Source: Mytilus californianus
Taxonomy: Eukaryota; Mollusca; Bivalvia; Mytilida; Mytilidae
Reading direction: 5' to 3'
DNA: 64,000 bases
Assembly: GCF_021869535.1 (NCBI RefSeq)
Contig: NW_026262668.1
Span: 12,012,348 to 12,076,347 of the forward strand
Below are positions 48,201-56,815 of this stretch, piece after piece. The position numbers were made by a program, and so were the translations under genes. The notes below the pieces were generated by a model that made no database searches, had not been told where the DNA came from, and saw nothing but the letters and a program-made list of their open reading frames with translations. Numbering within the stretch: the first letter of the stretch is position 1; each line of letters begins with the position of its first letter.

Positions 48201-49594
48201 CGTTCTGTTTTGGTGTTTCCTATTGACAAATATGTTTTGTATTAGCTTAAGACCCTTCAAACATTAATGTGATAGATATATTAAACACCGTTTTACATAA
48301 GGAGGGAACCTTTTTACTTTCAAAGTCGTATTATAGTGATATCTATTATGTACAGATTTTGACTCTCACTGGGTTTTTCATCTTTTACACATGCTTTTCA
48401 AACTTCCAGTTTAAACATACACAAGTTTCTAAATTGTTTTTTTGTGTGATTTAGACTTATTTAAACCAGCGTGAAGTGTTTTAGAACCATTTACAAGCAG
48501 TTTCAGCTTCTGTTTGGTGATGGAAAATAGGTTTTTCCAAGAAAATACCTCAAACGACCACACACTATTTAAAATTACCGGAGTTTCATTAGACCTTTTC
48601 TAACAGTTACAAAAAGTTTTTTTACCTGAAATTTCGTGGGGAGGAATGGGTGCTAACTATGTACCAATGCGAACTATACAAGCCCGATTACGGTATTGCT
48701 ATTTCTCATTTTGATAGTTGTTTTAATAATGATAAAAATAATGGTCTTGACTTTTAGACAGAAACTGCTGTGGTCAACAACTAAAGGATTATAACTGCAA
48801 AAGGAGCAAGGACAAATTCATAGCAAAATCTGACTTGCTTTCCTGCAATTATGACTTCGTAATAATTGTCATCTTGCACAAATTTATTCAAAGATGATTG
48901 GACCGAATGGGATTTAGCACTGAAATAGTAAGAAAAGAAATATGTTAATTGTGAATTTCAGGAATACAATATAAACACAATGATATTCCCAGATAATCTA
49001 ATGTTAATTGTGAATTTCAGGTATACAATATAGAGACAATGATATTCCCAGATGAAGGCATTGCATTCAAAACATCTAAAGACCATTCTAAGTGGGCTGT
49101 GTCAAAAAATGGCGGTGACTGGCTGTGTATAGGTGATATTAATAGACAGGTAATGAGCATAATTGTATCCTTGTTACATAGGTAATTAATATAATTGTAT
49201 TCTCAACAGATAAGGACATGGAATTGGTAATAGATATAGATATTTACACAATTATTTTTAATTGCTTGTTTGAAACTTACCACGATGTAAACTGTAAAGT
49301 TTTCTTTTTGCTTGGTATTTTTCTGCTTTAACTTTCCTATGAAAAAGTAGGGCCTCATTATTAAAAAACTTTTATGACATATTTGATTGTAACAATTGTT
49401 GTGTTAACTTTGAACTGACATAAGAGTGGGTATGTTTATTTGGTATTATTAAGTATGAAAATACTTAAAAACGTCTGTCTACTTATTTTCAGATGACCCA
49501 GTTTAAGAGAGCAGGTACACAGGTTTGTTTCCAGAACCACCAGGCTTGGACTAGCTTCAGAAATCTTGTAAACCAAACAGAACCTTGTCAATAA
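30159..49594 (+). CDS. DNASE2: Deoxyribonuclease II paralogue B (8 exons, 357 aa)
   Basis: Second DNase II gene, same strand, starting 5.1 kb after paralogue A. Exons: 30159-30265, 37753-37927, 41237-41312, 41793-41954, 44114-44320, 45785-45900, 49021-49149 and 49493-49594. They join to 357 open codons with the same intron phases as A (2,0,1,1,1,0,0). Residues 1-24 form a signal peptide. Catalytic half-sites are H117-S-K119 (GHSKG) and H303-S-K305 (KDHSKWAV), with LVH134S between. Sequons (YNVT, SNCS, NQT) fit a lysosomal or secreted glycoprotein. Same exon plan, opposite exon-duplication pattern: in B the arrays arise from exons 6, 7 and 8 instead of 1, 3 and 4. Intron 1 is 7.5 kb with its own minisatellite. 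The proteins have clearly diverged, so the duplication is not recent. No broken exon was seen. Confidence 0.93.
30690..30905. mobile_element. Foldback element in intron 1 of DNase II B
   Basis: TAGTCCTATAATATATG at 30702-30718 is perfectly inverted at 30878-30894. The flanking CCTAGTC/ACTAGGAT-like sequence is also partly inverted. About 210 bp, no coding content; MITE-like. Confidence 0.5.
30910..33920. other. Intron 1 of DNase II B, AT-rich, no feature
   Basis: Roughly 3 kb of T-rich intron. Open stretches on either strand are composition artefacts. No exon or repeat family recognised. Confidence 0.45.
33930..35880 (+). repeat. Intron 1 minisatellite of DNase II B, ~34 units of ~57 bp
   Basis: Tandem units built on CTGCTTCACAGTGATTTAAA, then CAGAGAGTTGTCACTCCCAA, then ATCACCAACAATCACCC. 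The unit count is estimated from length. Units vary by short deletions (for example CAGAGTTG) and substitutions; some near neighbours (35360-35520) are almost identical. No similarity to exon 1 or 2 was seen, so this array is not exon-derived. Confidence 0.92.
36225..36595 (+). mobile_element. tRNA-derived SINE, family 1, copy 1
   Basis: The head has A-box-like TGATCTTGTGGTAGTG and B-box-like GATTAGAACCC. The body includes GGCCAGGTCAAACCAAAGAC, GTCAGCTCGGAGTCAGAATA and TTAAAAATCTGGCTCAGTGT. The 3' end reads GCTGGACGTTAAGCAGCCAT and then a (CAT)n tail. The body matches 58075-58385. The layout is that of the tRNA-headed SINEs widespread in molluscs; I do not assert a named family. Confidence 0.8.
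37030..37115 (+). repeat. Dispersed repeat DR-E fragment
   Basis: TTGGTGAAATAGCACCCCAT..ATATATTTGACCATTCCAG..GGAAGAGACCCC. The same blocks occur at 39318-39415. Confidence 0.55.
37125..37480 (+). repeat. Dispersed repeat DR-H, diverged copy
   Basis: Contains GGGCCATGTGAGTTGATGTC, CTGAAACTGCTCAATGG, ACATGGCCACCATG and TAAAAATAGAACATAGGGGT, the DR-H core also present at 42776, 50983 and 55290. Confidence 0.7.
37753..37927 (+). CDS. DNASE2: DNase II B exon 2
   Basis: Acceptor TTTTTCAG; completes Trp36 and reads [43 protein letters not shown]. 175 bp and phase 0 end (AAG|GTATAG), as in A. Confidence 0.94.
37945..38110 (+). repeat. Dispersed repeat DR-A fragment
   Basis: ACCACATAGTCAGCTATAAA, AGGCCCAAACATGAAATAAC and GGCTTCTGACTTGGGACATA match the interior of other DR-A copies. 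Confidence 0.65.
38180..38700 (+). pseudogene. Decayed Tc1/mariner-like transposase fragment
   Basis: One frame reads, through several stops, [13 protein letters not shown], then [12 protein letters not shown], then [17 protein letters not shown] and WVGQRPNQK. This follows the order of the helix-turn-helix region of IS630/Tc1-type transposases (GRP..TT..D..I..TA..TV..RL). The upstream [18 protein letters not shown] fits the preceding helix. No catalytic DDE/D residues were identified. Tentative. Confidence 0.4.
39114..39200 (+). repeat. Dispersed repeat DR-A end fragment
   Basis: GGAGAAGTGGTATGATTGCC, then AGTGAGACAACTTTCCACTA, then GAGACCAAATGACATAGATG: the forward-orientation DR-A start. 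Confidence 0.7.
39318..39415 (+). repeat. Dispersed repeat DR-E fragment
   Basis: Second copy of the block at 37030-37115 (GGTGAAATAGCAATTCATTG..GGAAGAGACCCTGG). Confidence 0.55.
39570..39670 (+). repeat. Dispersed repeat DR-G fragment
   Basis: CTTATTACCATAAAACACAG, then ATCAAGTTTGAATTTGGGTG, as at 45350-45615. Truncated, without the GGGGGCAT ends. Confidence 0.65.
39675..39995 (+). repeat. Dispersed repeat DR-A copy
   Basis: From AAATAAGGAGATGTGGTATG through TAGTCTGCTATAAAAGGCCC to CAGGCTCCTGACTAGGGACA. Forward orientation. Confidence 0.75.
40115..41210 (+). repeat. Dispersed repeat with recurring CCTTGACCTCATTTTCATGG
   Basis: The phrase (C)CTTGACCTCATTTT(CA)TGG recurs near 40301, 40455, 40570 and 41113. 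Between copies are GTCTGTC(T/A)GACA(A/G)GGTTCA and ACTATATTTGGT(G/A) blocks. It is a diverged tandem/dispersed repeat in intron 2 of DNase II B. It is interrupted by other sequence (40640-41000), including the hairpin TTGATACAGACTTTATCAGC / GCTGATAAAGTCAGTATCAA at 40920-41000. Confidence 0.6.
41237..41312 (+). CDS. DNASE2: DNase II B exon 3 (first catalytic H-x-K)
   Basis: Acceptor TTTACAG, then [17 protein letters not shown] followed by SLNHGHSKG. Carries His117 and Lys119. One codon shorter than exon 3 of A; phase 1 end at AAAG|GTAAGA. No array follows, unlike exon 3 of A. Confidence 0.92.
41793..41954 (+). CDS. DNASE2: DNase II B exon 4
   Basis: Acceptor TTCTGCAG, then (G)[39 protein letters not shown](G). 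162 bp. His134 is in LVHS. Donor ATGG|GTAAGG. Confidence 0.94.
41990..42142. mobile_element. Foldback (MITE-like) element in intron 4 of DNase II B
   Basis: Ends GAATTGAATGCT and AGCATTCAATTC are perfectly inverted. Inner arms TGTAAAAGCATT and AATGCTTTTACA also pair. About 153 bp, starting 36 bp after the exon 4 donor. Confidence 0.75.
42535..42670 (+). repeat. Dispersed repeat DR-A fragment
   Basis: GATAATAATGCCAATGAGAA, then GACGTGGATTTAAACAACTA, then GACCTTCAACAATGAGCAAA; a diverged DR-A start. Confidence 0.6.
42776..43424 (+). repeat. Dispersed repeat DR-H, single-unit copy with both ends
   Basis: Left end TTAGCTCATCGGGGCCAGAA..GGGCCCCATGTGAGCTTAT is hairpin-forming. The core has ACATGGCCGCCATGGCTAAA and AATAGAACATAGGGGTCAAA. 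The right end GGTGAGCGATTCAGGCTCTT..GAGAGCCTCTTG is also hairpin-forming. About 650 bp; this is the simplest copy and shows the likely unit element. Confidence 0.85.
43430..43950. repeat. Diverged internal repeat in intron 4 of DNase II B
   Basis: Two or three loose copies of a block with TTGACTTTGA..TTTTGCAT..TTTA(A/T)AGTTT, each followed by GGTATTTGTTATGCAGTTG-like text (about 43520-43640, 43700-43810, 43860-43925). Old and weak. Confidence 0.4.
44114..44320 (+). CDS. DNASE2: DNase II B exon 5
   Basis: Acceptor TTTGTAG, then (G)[43 protein letters not shown]. Sequon YNVT. Phase 1 in and out; donor GTTTGT. Confidence 0.94.
44607..44855 (+). repeat. Dispersed repeat DR-A copy
   Basis: TTGGTATGATTGCCAATGAG, CAGGCTCCTGACTTTGGACA, then CAACTCTCCCCTAACCTGGG and GTGGTGTAACAGCA. 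Forward orientation, with an internal deletion and A-tract. Confidence 0.72.
45350..45615 (+). repeat. Dispersed repeat DR-G copy
   Basis: Starts TATGCCCCTGCCGCTAGGCG, AAGGGGGCATT; the interior CATAAAACACAGATCAAGTT matches 39570-39670. It ends GTGGGGGCATTATCTGTGTC, CATGGACACA. Layout as at 58755-59560. Confidence 0.7.
45785..45900 (+). CDS. DNASE2: DNase II B exon 6
   Basis: Acceptor TCTACAG; completes Asp243 and reads [38 protein letters not shown]. Phase 0 end at CAAG|GTCAGT. Its last 58 bases plus 48 intron bases are the founder of the 106-bp array that follows. Confidence 0.93.
45843..47290 (+). repeat. Exon-6-derived array, ~14 units of 106 bp
   Basis: Each unit contains the 3' 58 bp of exon 6 (ACACAATGATCTGCCATCTA, ACTGTTCTATACAATACAAG), the donor GTCAGT, and about 48 bp of intron ending ACACCAGAG. 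The copies of AATGATCTGCCAT from 45865 to 47031 are spaced exactly 106 bp (12 units). The last two (about 47136 and 47248) are diverged. GAGAG occurs at both boundaries of the founder unit (exon GAGAGAAC, intron GAGAGTAC), a likely microhomology. Units are nearly identical, so expansion is recent or homogenised. Overlapping 83-codon frames through it are artefacts. Confidence 0.95.
47291..47700. other. Intron 6 of DNase II B, no feature
   Basis: AT-rich intron between the exon-6 array and a SINE. Nothing recognised. Confidence 0.4.
47708..48190 (+). mobile_element. tRNA-derived SINE, family 2
   Basis: The head contains A box GTGGTCTAGTGG and B box GAGTTCGATTCTC spaced as in a tRNA, but stems are not intact, so it is not a functional tRNA. 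A C/G-rich body follows (GACCTGGAGATCAATCTTCT, CCTTGGGCGGTGTTGGGG, CAGTCAATCAAGGGGTGCGT), distinct from family 1. A 136-codon open frame across it is SINE sequence. Confidence 0.75.
48200..48940. other. Intron 6 of DNase II B, no feature
   Basis: Between the SINE and the exon 7 acceptor duplication; no exon or repeat family recognised. Confidence 0.4.
48943..49055 (+). repeat. Two-copy duplication across the exon 7 acceptor of DNase II B
   Basis: TGTTAATTGTGAATTTCAG, followed by an exon start (GAATACAATATAAACACAAT), precedes the true acceptor and exon start (GTATACAATATAGAGACAAT) by 59 bp. The upstream copy keeps the AG and about 35 bp of exon-like sequence, then diverges and has a weaker frame. 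Confidence 0.88.
49021..49149 (+). CDS. DNASE2: DNase II B exon 7 (second catalytic H-x-K)
   Basis: Reads [43 protein letters not shown]. His303 and Lys305 lie in DHSKW. Phase 0 at both ends; one codon shorter than exon 7 of A. Confidence 0.95.
49493..49594 (+). CDS. DNASE2: DNase II B exon 8 (C-terminus)
   Basis: Acceptor TTTTCAG, then [33 protein letters not shown] and TAA at 49592-49594. An AATAAA hexamer (49590-49595) overlaps the stop codon. Confidence 0.94.
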   Translation: MTQFKRAGTQVCFQNHQAWTSFRNLVNQTEPCQ

Positions 49595-50130
49595 ATCTAT
49601 CCCGAACTACCAGGCTTGGACCGGCTTTAGAAATCTTGTGAACCAAACAGAACCTTGTCAATAAATCTATCCAGAACCACCAGGCTTGGACCAGCTTTAG
49701 AAATCTTGTGAATTGAACAATACTTTGTCAATAATTCAATCCAGAACCACCAGGCTTGGACTAGCTTTAGAAATCTTGTGAACCAAACAGAACCTTGTCA
49801 ATAAATCTATCCAGAACCACCAGGCTTAGACTAGCTTCAGAAATCTTGTGAACCAAACAGAATCTTGTCAATAATCTATTGTGAACCACCAGGCTTAGAC
49901 TAGCTTCAGAAACCTTGTGCACCAAACAGAATCTTGTCAATAATATATTGTGAACCACCAGGCTTAGACTAGCTTCAGAAATCTTGTGAACCAAACAGAA
50001 CCTTGTCAATAATCTATTGTGAACCATTAGGGTTGGACTAGCTTCAGATATCTTGTTAACTAGACAGAGCCTAATGTCAATAAATCCATCTAAACTACCA
50101 GGGTTTAACTTGGTCTCAGAAACCCAAATG
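49532..50130 (+). repeat. Exon-8-derived array, ~9 units of 69-70 bp
   Basis: Tandem copies of CAGAACCACCAGGCTTGGAC, TAGCTTCAGAAATCTTGTGA, ACCAAACAGAACCTTGTCAA and TAAATCTATC. Each has the exon-8 coding end and stop followed by about 8 bp. The founder is the exon itself. The first copies are 70 bp, later ones 69, and the last two are degenerate. Several copies keep TCAATAAATC, so potential poly(A) hexamers are repeated through the 3' UTR. Minus-strand open frames here are artefacts. Confidence 0.94.
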
Positions 50131-50980
50131 CAACAATGTCAAAAACAGTAAAATTAGGGCTATAAATTGTTTTTATTTTTTCTCTCGAAGATTTGACTTT
50201 AACCTTCAGATTTAAGCAATTTTTTACAAGTCATGCACTAGCTATTATAGTATGCTTGGATCAAAAATCTACATACTTTACACTGTTGTTGGTATTGGTG
50301 AATGCAAGCTTGTGTTTGATTTTGAAGATTTTCTGGTTAGTATGTCCAGAGTTATGGGACTTTCTAACAGTCAAATTGAAGGCAATATTCAATCACAGAA
50401 GGATACCGGTATCTTAATGCTACTTTTTTCTATAAAGCCATTTTACTAACTTCTGATAAGAAGCCTCCTTAATATACCCTCATTTCTGGCAACAACTTCA
50501 GTGTGTACTAGACAGGTGTATCCTGAGCTATTGTGGCTGATTTTCAAGTACGTTTTGTTTACATCACATAAATACATACAGTTGTAATATTATTTTAGTC
50601 TAATATAAGGATACAAGTAACGACAGTTCAATAATCCAAACATAAAAAGTGTCATTGTTGTATATTCTTGATCAGCGTAAGTCAAAGACTTTGACATTTT
50701 GCCTTATGTAAAAGAGCAGGACAAATTGTTCTGCAAAATTTTGTAATAAACATGTAAGAAACCTTACTTTTCATTGTATATTTGTTTTTGTAACAAATAG
50801 TTTTGAATATGTGTTTTGAAATGAACTGCTGATATTTTGATGTTTATGACTTTATTTGTTTTATACCCAGTTATGCTTATGTTGCTTGTATTAGAGTATA
50901 GTAGTGCAATCTTTATATTTACCTATTTTGTTAAGCAGTGGCGGATCCAGAAAGGGGTTCCAGGGGTTGGAACCTCCCTT
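50131..50980. other. 3' flank of DNase II B
   Basis: Probable 3' UTR and intergenic DNA. Two overlapping open frames (50193-50449) have no recognisable motif. A diverged GTGGCGGATCCAGAAAGGGG block at 50938 looks like the end of another transposon, abutting DR-H. Confidence 0.4.
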
Positions 50981-50982
50981 TT

Positions 50983-53795
50983 TTAGCTCACCTGGCCCGA
51001 AGGGCCAAGTGAGCTTTTCTCATCACTTTGCGTCCGTCGTCCGTCATCGTCGTCCGGCGTCGTCTGTTAACTTTTACAAAAATCTTCTCCTCTGAAACTA
51101 CTGGGTCAAATTTAACCAAACTTGGTCACAATCATCATTGGGGTATCTAGTTTAAAAAATGTGTCTGGTGATCCGGTCAACCAACCAAGATGGCCGCCAT
51201 GGCTAAAAATAGAACATAGGGGTAAAATGTAGATTTTGGCTTATATCTCTGAAACCAAAGCATTTAGAGCAAATCTGACATGGGGGTAAAATTGTTTATC
51301 AGGTCAAGATCTATCTGCCCTGAAATTTTCAGATGAATCTGACAACCCGTTGTTGGGTTGCTGCCCCTGAATTGGTAATTTTAAGGAAATTTTGCCGTTT
51401 TTGGTTATTATCTTGAATATTATTATAGATAGAGATAAACTGTAAACAGCAATAATGTTCAGCAGAGTAAGATCTACAATTAAGTCAACTTGACCAAAAT
51501 GGTCAGTTGACCCATTAAGGAGATATTGCCCTTTATAATCAATTTTTAACCATTTTTCGTAAATTTTTGTAATCTTTTACAAAAATCTTCTCTGAAACTA
51601 CTAAGACAAATTTAACCAAACTTGTCCACAATCATCATTAGGGTATATAGTTTAAAAAATGTGTCCGATGACCCCGCCCGCAAACCAAGATGGCCGACAT
51701 GGCTAAAAAATAGTACATAGGGTAAAATGCAGTTTTTGGCTCATATCTCTGAAACCAAAGCATTTAGGAGCAAATCTGACATGGGGTAAAATTGTTTATC
51801 AGGTCAAGATCTATCTGCCCTGAAATTTTCAGACCAATTTGGCAAATCGTTGTTTGGTTGCTGCCCCTGAATTGGTAATTTTAATGAAATTTTGTCGTTT
51901 TTGGTTATTATCTTGAATATTATTATAGATAGAGATAAACTGTAAACAGCAATAATGTTCAGCAAAGTAAGATCTACAAATAAGTCAACTTGACCAAAAT
52001 GGTCAGTTGACCCCTTAAGGAGTTATTGCCCTTTATAGTCAATTTTTAACCATTTTTCGTAAATTTTTGTAATCTTTTACAAAAATCTTCTCCTCTGAAA
52101 CTACTAAGACAAATTTAACTAAACTTTTACACAATCATCATTAGGGTATATAGTTTAAAAAATGTGTCCAATGACCCCGTCCGCAATCCAAGATGGCCGA
52201 CATGGCTAAAAATAGAACATAGTGGTAAAATGTAGATTTTGGCTTATATCTCTGAAACCAAAGCATTTAGAGTAAATCTGACGTGGGTAAAACTGATTAT
52301 CAGGTCAAGATCTATCTGCCCTGAAATTTTCAGACCAATCAGGCAACACGTTGGGTTGCTGCCCCTGAATTGGTAATTTTAAGAAAATTTTGCAGCTTTT
52401 GGTTATTATCTTGAATATTATTATAGATAGAGATAAACTGTAAACAGCAATAATGTTCAGCAGAGTAAGATCTACAATTAAGTCAACTTGACCAAAATGG
52501 TCAGTTGACCCCTTAAGGAGATATTGCCCTTTATAATCAATTTTTAACCATTTTTCGTAAATTTTTGTAATCTTTTACAAAAATCTTCTCTGAAACTACT
52601 AAGACAAATTTAACCAAACTTGTCCACAATCATCATTAGGGTATATAGTTTAAAAAATGTGTCCGATGACCCCACCCGCGAACCAAGATGGCCGACATGG
52701 CTAAAAAATAGTACATAGGGTAAAATGCAGTTTTTGGCTCATATCTCTAAAACCAAAGCATTTAGGAGCAAATCTGACATGGGGTAAAATTGTTTATCAG
52801 GTCAAGATCTATCTGCCCTGAAATTTTCAGACCAATTTGGCAAATCGTTGTTTGGTTGCTGCCCCTGAATTGGTAATTTTAATGAAATTTTGTCGTTTTT
52901 GGTTATTATCTTGAATATTATTATAGATAGAGATAAACTGTAAACAGCAATAATGTTCAGCAAAGTAAGATCTACAAATAAGTCAAACTTGACCAAAATG
53001 GTCAGTTGACCCCTTAAGGAGATATTGCCCTTTATAATCAATTTTTAACCATTTTTCGTAAATTTTTGTAATCTTTTACAAAAATCTTCTCTGAAACTAC
53101 TAAGACAAATTTAACTAAACTTTTACACAATCATCATTAGGGTATATAGTTTAAAAAATGTGTCCAATGACCCCGTCCGCAATCCAAGATGGCCGACATG
53201 GCTAAAAATAGAACATAGGGGTAAAATGTAGATTTTGGCTTACCGGTATATCTCTGAAACCAAAGCATTTAGAGTAAATCTGACGTGGGTAAAACTGATT
53301 ATCAGGTCAAGATCTATCTGCCCTGAAATTTTCAGACCAATCAGGCAACACGTTGTTGGGTTGCTGCCCCTGAATTGGTAATTTTAAGAAAATTTTGCAG
53401 CTTTTGGTTATTATCTTGAATATTATTATAGATAGAGATAAACTGTAAACAGCAATAATGTACAGCAAAGTAAGATCTACAAATAAGTCAACATGACCAA
53501 AATTGTCAATTGACCCCTTAAGGAGTTATTGCCCTTTATAGTCAATTTTTTACAATTTTTTCATAAATTTTGTAAATTTTTGTAAATTTTTACAAAATAT
53601 TTTCCACTGTAACTACTGGGCCAAGTTCATTATAGATAGAGATAATTGTAAGCAGCAAGAATGTTCAGTAAAGTAAGATCTACAAACACATCACCATCAC
53701 CAAAACACAATTTTGTCATGAATCCATCTTTGTCCTTTGTTTAATATGCACATATACCAAGGTGAGTGACACAGGCTCTTTAGAGCCTCTAGTTT
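50983..53795 (+). repeat. Dispersed repeat DR-H expanded into ~5 tandem units (higher-order)
   Basis: Left end TTAGCTCACCTGGCCCGAAG..GGCCAAGTGAGCTT; right end GGTGAGTGACACAGGCTCTT..AGAGCCTCTAG; both can fold. Inside, a ~500-bp unit (CTTCTC..TGAAACTACT, AAGATGGCCGACATGGCTAA, CAAAGCATTTAG, CCTTAAGGAGTTATTGCCCT) repeats about five times. Units 2-3 and 4-5 are near-identical pairs, so the true period is about 996 bp. Confidence 0.88.
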
Positions 53796-53799
53796 TTAA

Positions 53800-55285
53800 G
53801 ATCAATGCTTTTGAATGGGGACACATGGTTTTTTACACTCTTCATTTTTCACACAATTAATTCATCAGAATTTTTATATTAGGAAAAAAAATGTAATAAA
53901 GATTAAAAGATACTTTTAAAAAGATACTCACACAACTGTGTAGAGTGAAAGAGGTTCATAAAATGTACAAATAAGTTTGATGTGACCTTATTCACAGAGA
54001 AATGCAGTTGCAGTGTAATTGTTACCATTCCATTTTGTATTTGTTGTTAATATTGTTGATTTTTTTTTTGTAAACTGTGTATATGTAATTTTTTATAAGC
54101 ACATTCTAAGATTTTTATAATCATATTTTTACATTTTATTACTGGGAATACTGTCATGTATAAAATTTGACTAAGAATATGAACTTGAAAGGCATTAAAT
54201 AAGCTGAATTGGAAACCAAAAGGTAAAAAGACATGTTTTAAAATACCTACAAAAATTCCATACACATAAAGAATTATCAAATGTGTATACAATTGTGCAA
54301 ACTTGAACAAGAGTTTTGCATGTGAAGTCTGATAGGGTATCCAAGATATTATATATGTGTAAATCTTACAGGTGCTACCTTATCTCTATAGCATTAAACA
54401 TGTATTTCTCTTATACATGTATCAGTAGGTCAGTAACTAGGACTTTACAAGTGCATGTACTTTTTTGTTTTACACTATTTATTATTTACTTTCAATATTT
54501 TGCACTTTTTTCACATTTAAGATTACATGTCTTTTATTTATATCGGTTTTTGGCTCATGTCTATCTTGTAGCTATTAATGGAACAGTTTTTATCAGGTTT
54601 TTGTTGTAGCCTGTTATAGATCATTCTGCATGCTTATGCATCCCTATAACTGTGACTACTTCAAAATACAAGGATCAATCCTCAGATTTATTTGACCCTA
54701 TGATATTTTTGAAAATGCTTGCAAAAAGTTTTTCTTAGACAATTTCTCCTCATTACTGTTTCTTGACCCAAATATTTTCTCAATAGTGACTGAGTTAAGG
54801 TGAAGGAAGCCTTTGAAGTATTCACTTGATACAATGTTGTTATGTTATTGCTTTACCAATAATTCTTAATGAAAGTATATTTTTGTACATTTATGTAGAA
54901 TGGTGCTACCTTTTTTCTCATTTTGTAATCTCATCAGATTTCTACATGCTTTTTTTTGTGTCAAACTTAGAAAATTTAATAAAAATATTTCACTGGTATT
55001 TCTATATTTTATAATGTGATGCTCCATCACAATGAGTGAGATGAACAGAAACAGTTATGATATATGTGATAAATTTTCTTACATCCATGTCACTTGGTCT
55101 CTGGTGGATTGTTGTCTCATTGTCAAACATACCACTTCTCCTTATTTTAATAAACCTTTCTATTTGTACCAAAATTATCAGAGGACTTCTTTTAGGGGTT
55201 ATTGGCTTAAATGACAGGGCTAGATTGATTTTGTAAGGATTTTTTTTTCTGATTTCAAGACAAATATCAGTATGGCGGCTCTATG
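53800..55285. other. Intergenic, T-rich, with one DR-A end
   Basis: No gene recognised. A DR-A terminal fragment lies at about 55085-55145 (TTGGTCTCTGGTGGATTGTT, then CATACCACTTCTCCTTATTT). Confidence 0.45.
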
Positions 55286-56815
55286 TTTTTTAGCTCACCT
55301 GGCCCGAAGTACCGTGTGAGCTTATGCCATCACTTGGCGTACGGCGCCGACGTCTGTTGTCGTCGTAAACTATTTCAACAATCTTCTCCTCTGAAACTAC
55401 TGGGCCAAATACCTTCAAACTTTAACTGAATGTTTCTTAGGGTATCTAGTTTATAAATTATATCCCGAGTTTTGATCCATCACCAAACATGGGCACCATT
55501 GCTGAAAATAGAACATAGGGGGGTGGGATTATTATATAGGTCAAGATCTATCAGCCCTGAAATTTTCAGATAACCAAACAACCCATTGTTGGGTTGCTGC
55601 CACTAAATTGGTAATTTAATGGAAATTTTGCAGTGTTTGGTTATTATCTTGAATATTATTGAAGATAAGGATAAACTGTAGACAGCAAAAATGTTCAGCA
55701 AAGTAAGATCTACAAACAAGTTAATATGACCAAAATTGTCAATTGACCCCTTAAGGAGTTATTGCCCTTTAAAGAGAATTTTACACAATTTGTTCATCAT
55801 GTTTGCTAACATTTAAAAATCTTCTTCTCTGAAACTACTGGGCCTAATATTTCTAAACTTTAACTGAATGTTCCTTAGGGTAACTGGTTTATAAATTGTA
55901 TCCGAAGTTTTGATCCATTAACAAACATATCTGCCATGGCTAAAAATATAACATAGGGGTCAAATGCAGTTTTTGGTTTTAATCTCAAAAACTGTAGCAG
56001 TTAGAGCAAAAGTGACACGAGTTAAAGTGATGAATAAGTCAAGATCTATCTGTTATGAAATTTTCAGACCAATTGGACCACCCATTGTAGGGTTACTGTC
56101 CGAAATAGTTTATTTTTATGAAATTTTACTGTTTTTGGTTATTATCTTTAATATTATAACAGATAGAGAGAAAGTGTAAATGCCAAAAATGTTCAGCTAA
56201 GTAGGATCTACAAATAAGTCAAATGATCAAAATAATCAATTGACTCCTTAAGGAGTTATTGCCCTTGAAATGTTTATTTTTGACATTTTTTCGTGCAAGT
56301 CTATAACTTTTTCAAAAATCTTCATATCTGAAAATACTGGGCCAAATACTTCCAAACTATTACTGAATGTTCCTTAGGGTTTCTTGTTTATAAATTGTAT
56401 AAGAAGTTTTGATCCATCAACAAACAAGGCCGCCATGGCTAAAAATAGAACATAGGGGACAAAAGCAGTTTTTGGCTTATATCTCAAAAACTACAGCAGT
56501 TAGAGCAAAAGTGAAAGGAGTTAAAGTGATAAATGGGTCATGATCTATCTATTATGAAATTTTCAGACAAGTTCAACAACCCATTGTTGTGTTACTGTTG
56601 GAAATAGTTTATTTTTATTAAATTTTACTGTTTTTGGTTATTTTCTTTAATATTATAATAGATAGAGAGAAAGTATAAATGGCAATAAATGTTCAGCTAA
56701 GTAAGATCTACAAATAGTCAATTCACCCCTTTAGGAGTTATTGCCCTTAATTTTTTTTTTTTTTTACATTTTTTGTGAAAGTAATAACTTTTTCAAAAAT
56801 CTTCTCTGAAATTAC

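Noticed and set aside
47857-48267. 136-codon open frame
   Set aside because: Lies within a tRNA-headed SINE body; no protein motif.
50983-53795. Helitron, suggested by hairpins at both ends and a CTAG at one right end
   Set aside because: The left end does not start with TC and other copies end in CTTG; not enough to assign a superfamily.
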